Assembly (NCBI GenBank): GCA_946626395.1
Contig: CAMOUF010000069.1
Location: forward strand, 1-20,179
Origin: an uncultured Clostridia bacterium
Lineage (GTDB): Bacteria; Bacillota; Clostridia; Christensenellales; Aristaeellaceae
Length of the DNA: 20,179 nt
Direction: 5' to 3'
Below the pieces are notes generated by a model. It made no database searches. It worked only from the letters and a program-made list of their open reading frames with translations, and was not told the origin of the DNA. Both the position numbers and the translations under genes were made by a program. Below are positions 14,722 through 20,179 of the stretch, piece by piece (position 1 is the first letter of the stretch; every line of letters begins with the position of its first letter).

Positions 14722-15266
14722 GCCTGATACACCGCCCGTTCCCCGCCCACATAGGGCAGCCGGGAATAAGCGCAGACCAGATTGGCGTTTCCGATCTTTC
14801 GGATTTCCCCCCGGTACGGCACCGCCACGGGGCGAAGGTGCATCCCGATCAGGGTATCGCCGATATCCAGCCCCGCGTCCGCCTGGGCCTGCATCACCAG
14901 GCACGGCTCCTCCATCATTTTCCACGCCGCCGCGGGCACGCTGCCCCCCGCCTTGGGCTGGGGCACCGCGTTCACCTGGATATACCGGCTTTCCTTCGCG
15001 GCGGAAAGCGGCATCACCAGGGCGCGGTTCAAATGCTCGCAGCATTGGAAAACGGGAATGAACTCCCGCTGACGGCACACGTTCAGCACCGCCGCCGCCA
15101 CCCATTCCCCGATTTCGGGAACACTGGCTTTGCCGATTTGTCCGCCCGCGATTTCGCTGGTGGAGCAGCCAATCACGATCTGGGCCCCGGGCCGCAAATT
15201 CGCCGCCTTCGCCAAATCCAGGATGGCTTTGGTTACCTGGGCGCGGATGATTTGTTCGTCGGTCAT
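14718..15266 (-). CDS. ywlG: UPF0340 / TIGR01440 family protein (YwlG-like)
   Basis: This 182-residue cytoplasmic protein belongs to a conserved Firmicute family of unknown function (UPF0340). Features seen are the N-terminal helix, VIGCSTSEIAGGQIGKAS, FQCCEHLNRALVMP, the middle VNAVPQPKAGGS, and the C-terminal DIGDTLIGMHLRPVAVP. It is essentially full length. The start at 15266 lies two bases after the stop of the SpoU methyltransferase gene, with AGGAGG immediately upstream. It overlaps the following GNAT gene by four bases. The three genes are therefore one translationally coupled set. No biochemical function should be assumed. Confidence 0.9.
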   Translation of the reverse strand: MTDEQIIRAQVTKAILDLAKAANLRPGAQIVIGCSTSEIAGGQIGKASVPEIGEWVAAAVLNVCRQREFIPVFQCCEHLNRALVMPLSAAKESRYIQVNAVPQPKAGGSVPAAAWKMMEEPCLVMQAQADAGLDIGDTLIGMHLRPVAVPYRGEIRKIGNANLVCAYSRLPYVGGERAVYQA

Positions 15267-15268
15267 TC

Positions 15269-15991
15269 TTATTTCCTCCTGAAAGCGTACATGCCGATGG
15301 CAGCGGCGATGGCCAGGTTCAGGGAATCCACCTCGTCGCTGCTGGGAATGCGCACGGGCTGGCCCACCCGCTGAAATTCCGGAGGCAATCCGGAGCCTTC
15401 GTTGCCAAAGATCAGGGCGTAAGGGTGCGGGACGGCACCTGCCGCGGCATCCATTTGCACGGAGCCGTCCAGCATGAAAGGGTACGCCGCATGGTCAGGG
15501 AATTCCTGCCGGTAATCGGAAAAATCCGCATATTCCGTCACCCGCAGGGAAAAGAGGGCCCCCATGCTGGCCCGCACCACCTTGGGGTCGTACACGTCGG
15601 CGGCGGGGCGGATGATGGCAATATCATGATAGCCAAAGCCCAGGGCGGTGCGCAGGATGGTGCCCAGATTGCCCTGGTCGGAAATGTGGTGCAGCACAAC
15701 ATGGTCGCCCTTTGCATCCAGCGCCCCGGGCCGCTTTTCAAACACCGCCGCGGCAAAGCAATTGTCCTTGCCCGACACCCGGCTCAGGGCCTTATCGGCG
15801 ATCTCGATCCGGATGCGGTTTTCCTCCGCCAGAGATTTTAGCTTCGCTACCCCGTCGCTGTCCTGGCCCTTGGAGGAAACAAGCAGCCGCCGCACCAATT
15901 CCGGCCGCTTCTTCATCACCTCCAGGGAGGGAAAGATCCCCGGGGCATAAGAATAATCAAGATTTCTGCTGTACGCTTCCAATGCCGGCAT
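15269..15991 (-). CDS. SpoU/TrmH-family RNA 2'-O-methyltransferase
   Basis: This 240-residue protein belongs to the knotted SPOUT superfamily, which methylates ribose 2'-O positions in rRNA or tRNA with S-adenosylmethionine. The N-terminal 90 residues form the RNA-binding substrate domain. The catalytic domain has motif 1 SDQGNLGTILRTA (about 104-116), motif 2 ALIFGNEGSGLPPE and motif 3 VRIPSSDEVDSLNLAIAAAI, the last two forming the cofactor-binding trefoil knot. The start at 15991 has a GGAAAGGA ribosome site. It lies 113 bases after the aldehyde-dehydrogenase homologue, with a heptanucleotide repeat in the gap. The exact RNA target is not evident from sequence. Confidence 0.92.
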   Translation of the reverse strand: MPALEAYSRNLDYSYAPGIFPSLEVMKKRPELVRRLLVSSKGQDSDGVAKLKSLAEENRIRIEIADKALSRVSGKDNCFAAAVFEKRPGALDAKGDHVVLHHISDQGNLGTILRTALGFGYHDIAIIRPAADVYDPKVVRASMGALFSLRVTEYADFSDYRQEFPDHAAYPFMLDGSVQMDAAAGAVPHPYALIFGNEGSGLPPEFQRVGQPVRIPSSDEVDSLNLAIAAAIGMYAFRRK

Positions 15992-16041
15992 ACTTTTTTC
16001 CTTTCCAACACATTCCCGAAAACATTTTTCTCTATTTACCT

Positions 16042-16105
16042 AATCCCTATTGCCTGTTGCCTAATGCCTATTTCCTATTGCCTAATGCCTACTGCCTATT
16101 TCCCT
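16042..16105. repeat. Heptanucleotide repeat array, nine units
   Basis: Nine consecutive 7-base units (the last with one extra base) read AATCCCT, ATTGCCT, GTTGCCT, AATGCCT, ATTTCCT, ATTGCCT, AATGCCT, ACTGCCT, ATTTCCCT. In the direction of the genes the consensus is AGGCAWT. The array begins exactly at the stop codon of the upstream gene and shares its unit with the spacer at 11329-11474. Confidence 0.8.
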
Positions 16106-17465
16106 ACCGCATAAACAGCCGGGTGATCCCATCCTTTCCTTCCGTAAAAGGCGGGAAGCGGGCGGGCAGATCGGGGAAGTTTTTCCGAATGACCACGGCT
16201 TTTTCGTGGGTGAAAGTATCAAAAGAGTATTTTCCATGATATTTTCCCAGGCCGCTTTGCCCCACGCCCCCAAAGGGCAGGCGCGGGTTCACCGGCTGGA
16301 TCACGGGATCGTTGACGCAGCCGCCCCCAAAAGGCACCTGCCGCAGCACCTTTTCCCGGACGGAGGCCTTCCGGGTGAACAGATACAGGGCCAGGGGCTT
16401 TTCCCGTTCCTTGATTTTGGGGATGATCTCGTCCACATCCAGGAAGGAGATCACCGGCAGCACCGGGCCGAACACCTCCGTTTGCATGATGGGCGCGTCC
16501 CAGGAAACGTCGGTCAGCAGGGTAGGCGCGATGCGCTGGCCGTCTCCCACGCCGCCGCAGCAAACCTGTTCCCCGTCCATCAGCCGCATCACCCGCTGGT
16601 AATGCCGCCCGTCGATCATCCGGGGCCATTGGAGGCTGTTGAAGGGATCGCCGTAAAATTGTTCCCAGCAGGCCCGAATCCGGGAAAGCAGCGCATCCTT
16701 CACCTTTTCCTGCACCAGCAGGTAATCCGGGGCCACGCTGCTCTGCCCCGCGTTCAGCGCCTTGCCCAGGGCGATGCGCCGGGCTGCGGCGGCAAGGTCG
16801 GCGGAATCGTCCACGATGCAGGGGCTTTTCCCGCCCAGGGCCAGGGTGACGGGCGTGACGTGCTTCGCCGCCATTTCCAGCACCCGTTTGCCCGCCTCCA
16901 CGCCGCCGGTAAAAAAGATATAATCATAGCGTTCTTCCATCAGCGCCTGGCTTTCCTCCCGTCCGCCTGTCACCACGGCGGCCTGCTCCGGGGGAAAACA
17001 CGCGGACACCAGCCCGGCCACCGCCTGGGCCGTGGCGGGGGCATAGGCACTGGGCTTGAGCACGCAATGGTTGCCCGCCGCCAAAGCGCCAATCAGCGGC
17101 GACAGGGACAAAAGAAAGGGATAATGCCAGGGGGCCATGATCAGCGCCACGCCGTAGGGCTCCTTCAAAATATAGCTGCGGCCCGGAAAAAAGGCCAGGG
17201 GCGACAGCACTCTTTTGGGCCGGGCCCAGCGCTTCAAATGCCGGATGATATAGGACAAATCCCCCAGCACCGGGCCGATTTCCGCCAGGTACGCTTCCCC
17301 GGCGCTTTTGCCCAGGTCGCTGCGCAGGGCATCGCAAAGGATGTTTTCCCGCTGCCGGATGGCGGTATGCAGCATATCCAGTTGATCCACCCGTTCGGAT
17401 ACGCTGCGGGGCCCCGCCTCCGTCATGGTGCGGCGCTGCATTTCAATCAGTTCATGAACGTTCAT
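16104..17465 (-). CDS. Aldehyde dehydrogenase homologue lacking catalytic residues
   Basis: This 453-residue protein aligns along its whole length with class 3-like aldehyde dehydrogenases. It has the KEPYGV segment, FFTGGVEAGKRV (coenzyme region, about 184-195), EVFGPVLPV, and the C-terminal FGGVGQSGLGKYHGKYSF. All three classic active-site residues are changed. APWNYP is APWHYP (position 114), the general-base Glu of ELGGKSP is Ala209, and the nucleophile of GQTCVAP is Ser243 (GQSSVAP). These match rat ALDH3A1 N114, E209 and C243 in number. Normal dehydrogenase activity is therefore unlikely. ATG 17465 has GGAGG nine bases upstream and overlaps the helicase end by 14 bases (ATGAACGTTCATGA). 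The frame is open upstream to 17588 only as an overlap shadow. Confidence 0.88.
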   Translation of the reverse strand: MNVHELIEMQRRTMTEAGPRSVSERVDQLDMLHTAIRQRENILCDALRSDLGKSAGEAYLAEIGPVLGDLSYIIRHLKRWARPKRVLSPLAFFPGRSYILKEPYGVALIMAPWHYPFLLSLSPLIGALAAGNHCVLKPSAYAPATAQAVAGLVSACFPPEQAAVVTGGREESQALMEERYDYIFFTGGVEAGKRVLEMAAKHVTPVTLALGGKSPCIVDDSADLAAAARRIALGKALNAGQSSVAPDYLLVQEKVKDALLSRIRACWEQFYGDPFNSLQWPRMIDGRHYQRVMRLMDGEQVCCGGVGDGQRIAPTLLTDVSWDAPIMQTEVFGPVLPVISFLDVDEIIPKIKEREKPLALYLFTRKASVREKVLRQVPFGGGCVNDPVIQPVNPRLPFGGVGQSGLGKYHGKYSFDTFTHEKAVVIRKNFPDLPARFPPFTEGKDGITRLFMR

Positions 17466-19716
17466 GCAGCAAATCCTCCAGCAGCCGCCGGGACATTTCC
17501 TTGCCCTTGGGCCCAACCTCCCCCACCGGGCCCACGCAGGAGGGGCAGCCATTGGGGCAGTCGCAGTCCGAAACCAGGGTGAGGGCATGGGTGAGCAAAA
17601 TATCCCGCATCCGGAACGCCTTTTCCGCCAGGCCCACCCCGCCGGGGCAATTATCGTACAGGATCAGGGTGGGCTTTTCCGTCCAGGTGCATTTCACCTG
17701 ATAGCTCACGGCGATATCCCGGGGCGAACACATAAGATACAGGGGGCACAGGATGCGCAGAAGATTGGCGATGCCCAGCATGCCGGACTGGAGATCGTCC
17801 TTTTCATACCGGGCGGCGATTTCGTCCGGCACCGTGCGCCACATGGCGGTGGTGTGCATTTCGGTTTCCGGCAGCCGCACGGGGCCAAAGCCCACGTTTT
17901 CGTTGTTGTCAAAGCGCATCTTCTTGAAAATCTTCACCAGCGCCACCACCTTCACTTCGCCCAGGGCAGCGTCCTCCTCCTCCTTTTCCACGTCCAGCAG
18001 CGTCAGGCTCACGTTCAGATCGGCGTCGGTGTAATAATCCACGTTCACCTTGCGGATGAACGCCTTGCAGGCGTCAAAATCCAATTCGTCCACCTGGTAG
18101 GTCTGGCCCTCGTGCATATAGATGGCGTTGGGGTGGAGCAGCATAGGCGCGGTAAACCGATCCATTTCCCCCACGATGCGGGGATGGGCCGGGTCGGTGA
18201 TATCATTGATCAGAAAGTTTTCCGTCATGGCGGTGCGCAGGCTCATTTCGCTGGCAGGGAAATCCTCCGCCATCCAATGGTAGGTGTCCCCCACCCGGCG
18301 CAGGATGCTGCTTTCGCACAGGTAATCCAGCATTTCCTCCCCGCCCGCCGCGTTCCCCAGGGTTTCCCCCGCCTTAAAGGGCAATTCATAGGCGGCGCAT
18401 TTAAAATGGCTCATGAGGATATACAGGTTGTCCGGGTTCAGCAGGGCGTTTTCCGCGGGCTGGGTAAAGAAATAATCCGGGTGGGTGACGATGAACTGAT
18501 CCAGGGCATTGGAGGAGGCCACCATAAACGTGGCGCTGACCCCGTGACGCCGCCCGGCCCGGCCGGACTGCTGCCAGGTGCTGGCGATGGTGCCGGGATA
18601 GCCGCACAATACGCAGGCTTCCAGGGCACCGATGTCGATGCCCAGCTCCAGGGCGTTGGTGGATACCACCGCCTGAATGTTTCCGGCCCGCAGGCCCTTT
18701 TCGATTTCCCTGCGTTCATGGGGCAGATAGCCGCCCCGGTAGCCCCGCACCTTGCCGCTGTTGCCGATGGGGTCGGACACCAGTTCCTTGAGCTGCCGGG
18801 TCAATACTTCCACCTGCAAGCGGCTCTTGGCGAACACGATGCTCTGCACGCCGTTTCTCACCAGCATGGAGGCAATGCTCCTCGTTTCCGGCAGCACGCC
18901 CTTTCGGATGCCAAGCTGCCGGTTCACCACCGGGGGATTATAAAAAATATAATGCTTTTCCCCGGAAGGCGCGCCGTTGTTGTCAATGAGGCGCACCGGG
19001 CGGCCAATCAGGATCTCGGCCAGCTCCTTGGGGTTCTGGATGGTGGCGCTGCACAGGATAAACTGAGGATGACTTCCGTAAAATTCGCACAGGCGCACCA
19101 GCCTGCGCAGCACGTTTGCTAAATTGCTGCCGAACACGCCCCGGTAGGTATGGATTTCATCCACCACGATATACTTTAAATTTTCAAACAGCTTCACCCA
19201 TTTGGTGTGCTGGGGCAGGATGCCGGAGTGCAGCATATCGGGATTGGTAACCACCACATGGCCCGCCTGCCGAACCGCTCGCCGGGCCGCGCCGGGGGTG
19301 TCGCCGTCGTAGGTATAGGTTTTGATATCGGCCCCCAATTGCTCGATGAGCTCATACAGCTCGCTGACCTGGTCGGCGGACAGGGCCTTGGTGGGAAACA
19401 GATACAGGGCCCGGGCATCGGGGTTTTTCAGGATTTCCGCCAGCACGGGCAGGTTATAGCACAATGTTTTTCCGGAGGCCGTGGGCGTGACCACCACGAA
19501 ATCCTCCCCCGCCTGGGACGCCAAAAAGCATTCCTCCTGATGGGTATACAGCTGGCTCACGCCATGCTTTTCCAAGGCCGCCGGAAGCCGGGGGTCAATG
19601 CCCTGTGGCCAGGGGGCGTATTTCGCCTGCCTGGGCGGCACCGTGCGCCACGCCGTCACGTTTTCCATAAAATATGCGTCCTGTTTGAGCTTCTCCAACA
19701 GCTGCGGTAAATTCAC
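17452..19716 (-). CDS. mrfA: MrfA/YprA-like DEAD-box repair helicase with DUF1998 zinc domain
   Basis: This 754-residue superfamily 2 helicase resembles Bacillus MrfA (YprA), which acts in repair of mitomycin C-type DNA damage. Walker A is TPTASGKT (77-84), the DEAH-type box is DEIH (186-189), motif III is SAT (223-225), motif V is ALELGIDIG and motif VI is QQSGRAGRR. The C-terminal DUF1998 part carries DNCPGGVGLAEKAF and the cysteine cluster CDCPNGCPSC (718-727), a probable metal site. The start is a GTG at 19716 after a GAGGGTGG region; this gives a length close to the Bacillus protein. The frame also reads back to 19821, but that extension is translated repeat DNA. mrfB is not in the window. 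Confidence 0.9.
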   Translation of the reverse strand: MNLPQLLEKLKQDAYFMENVTAWRTVPPRQAKYAPWPQGIDPRLPAALEKHGVSQLYTHQEECFLASQAGEDFVVVTPTASGKTLCYNLPVLAEILKNPDARALYLFPTKALSADQVSELYELIEQLGADIKTYTYDGDTPGAARRAVRQAGHVVVTNPDMLHSGILPQHTKWVKLFENLKYIVVDEIHTYRGVFGSNLANVLRRLVRLCEFYGSHPQFILCSATIQNPKELAEILIGRPVRLIDNNGAPSGEKHYIFYNPPVVNRQLGIRKGVLPETRSIASMLVRNGVQSIVFAKSRLQVEVLTRQLKELVSDPIGNSGKVRGYRGGYLPHERREIEKGLRAGNIQAVVSTNALELGIDIGALEACVLCGYPGTIASTWQQSGRAGRRHGVSATFMVASSNALDQFIVTHPDYFFTQPAENALLNPDNLYILMSHFKCAAYELPFKAGETLGNAAGGEEMLDYLCESSILRRVGDTYHWMAEDFPASEMSLRTAMTENFLINDITDPAHPRIVGEMDRFTAPMLLHPNAIYMHEGQTYQVDELDFDACKAFIRKVNVDYYTDADLNVSLTLLDVEKEEEDAALGEVKVVALVKIFKKMRFDNNENVGFGPVRLPETEMHTTAMWRTVPDEIAARYEKDDLQSGMLGIANLLRILCPLYLMCSPRDIAVSYQVKCTWTEKPTLILYDNCPGGVGLAEKAFRMRDILLTHALTLVSDCDCPNGCPSCVGPVGEVGPKGKEMSRRLLEDLLHERS

Positions 19717-19740
19717 GGTGTTCCACCCTCTCTCTTTTGA

Positions 19741-20165
19741 ACGCCCGGCGCTTTTCCTTTCAGGAAGCGCCGGGACGGCCGACCGCCCTGCGGGCCGGTC
19801 GCCTCGTTCTCTTTTTCTCACGCCCGGCGCTTTTCCTTTCAGGAAGCGCCGGGACGGCCGACCGCCCTGCGGGCCGGTCGCCTCGTTCTCTTTTTCTCAC
19901 GCCCGGTGCTTTTCCTTTCAGGAAGCGCCGGGACGGCCGACCGCCCTGCGGGCCGGTCGCCTCGTTCTCTTTTTCTCACGCCCGGCGCTTTTCCTTTCAG
20001 CAAGCGCCGGGACGGCAGACCGCCCTGCGGGCCGGTTGCCTCGTTCTCTTTTTCTCACGCCCGGCGCTTTTCCTTTCAGCAAGCGCCGGGACGGCAGACC
20101 GCCCTGCGGGCCGGTCGCCTCGTTCTCTTTTTCTCACGCCCGGCGCTTTTCCTTTCGGAAGCGCT
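19741..20165. repeat. 79-bp tandem repeat array with two hairpins per unit
   Basis: Units begin at 19741, 19820, 19899, 19978, 20057 and 20136, an exact period of 79 bases; the sixth is cut off at about 20165. Each unit contains hairpin A (10-bp CCCGGCGCTT/AAGCGCCGGG stem with a bulge and a further 2 bp) and hairpin B (CGACCGCCC/GGGCCGGTCG with one bulged C). A T-rich segment follows on the plus strand. Differences among copies mostly preserve pairing, for example C to T opposite G in the third copy and in the fourth. The array separates the helicase start from a possible -10 at 20173-20178, so it may be a long structured leader. Confidence 0.9.
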
Positions 20166-20172
20166 ATCAAAT

Positions 20173-20178
20173 ATTATA
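20173..20178 (-). promoter_or_regulatory. Possible -10 element upstream of the 79-bp repeats
   Basis: A perfect TATAAT on the minus strand sits at the very end of the window, immediately outside the repeat array in otherwise AT-rich DNA. The -35 would lie beyond the window. If real, transcripts would cross the whole repeat array (about 450 bases) before the helicase start. Confidence 0.35.
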
Positions 20179-20179
20179 C

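Noticed and set aside
17454..17465. ATGAACGTTCAT as a LexA/SOS box for the helicase genes.
   Set aside because: LexA sites need GAAC and GTTC separated by four bases; here they overlap, and the palindrome lies inside coding sequence at the gene junction.
19741..20165. A CRISPR array or a coding repeat.
   Set aside because: There are no unique spacers between repeats, the unit is contiguous, and the 79-base period shifts frame so that stops occur in the second copy.

Overview
The window looks like a chromosomal segment of a spore-forming, anaerobic Firmicute of class Clostridia, probably a gut Oscillospirales or Christensenellales-type organism. Four things point there: the spoIIGA-sigE pair, secreted proteins built from tandem bacterial SH3 domains, G-rich Shine-Dalgarno sites (GGAGG) before most genes, and moderately GC-rich coding with AT-rich spacers. 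Nearly all genes from about 4.1 kb onward lie on the minus strand. No rRNA, tRNA, CRISPR array, transposase or phage gene was seen.

Region by region (genes given in transcription order where on the minus strand). (1) 1-530: a small Cro/C1-type regulator with its terminator, then an unrecognised 41-residue ORF. (2) 520-4114: two divergently transcribed paralogous secreted SH3-repeat proteins, with four and seven SH3 domains. Their shared 500-bp intergenic region is a mirror-image duplication: the same boxes occur at the same distances from both -10 elements. (3) 4122-5830: spoIIGA-sigE, the mother-cell sigma factor and its processing protease. (4) 5931-11262: a probable resistance/export operon. 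A strong sigma-A promoter drives a 34-codon leader peptide, then an intrinsic terminator (attenuator), then two half-ABC exporters forming an asymmetric heterodimer, a GNAT acetyltransferase and a class I methyltransferase. (5) 11263-14282: an acyl-ACP thioesterase and mnmG, with heptanucleotide-repeat spacers and a perfect 30-bp tandem duplication upstream of mnmG. (6) 14287-19716: an MrfA/YprA-like DNA-repair helicase, an aldehyde-dehydrogenase homologue that has lost its catalytic residues, a SpoU RNA methyltransferase, a UPF0340 (YwlG) protein and a GNAT gene interrupted by an in-frame TGA. Several of these genes overlap by a few bases. (7) 19741-20179: five full 79-bp tandem repeats plus a partial sixth, each with two hairpins, lying between a possible -10 element and the helicase start.

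The observations most worth following are the leader-peptide attenuator in front of the ABC exporter operon, the aldehyde-dehydrogenase pseudoenzyme co-translated with the repair helicase, the 79-bp structured repeat array, the mirrored SH3 promoters, and the in-frame TGA in the second acetyltransferase.
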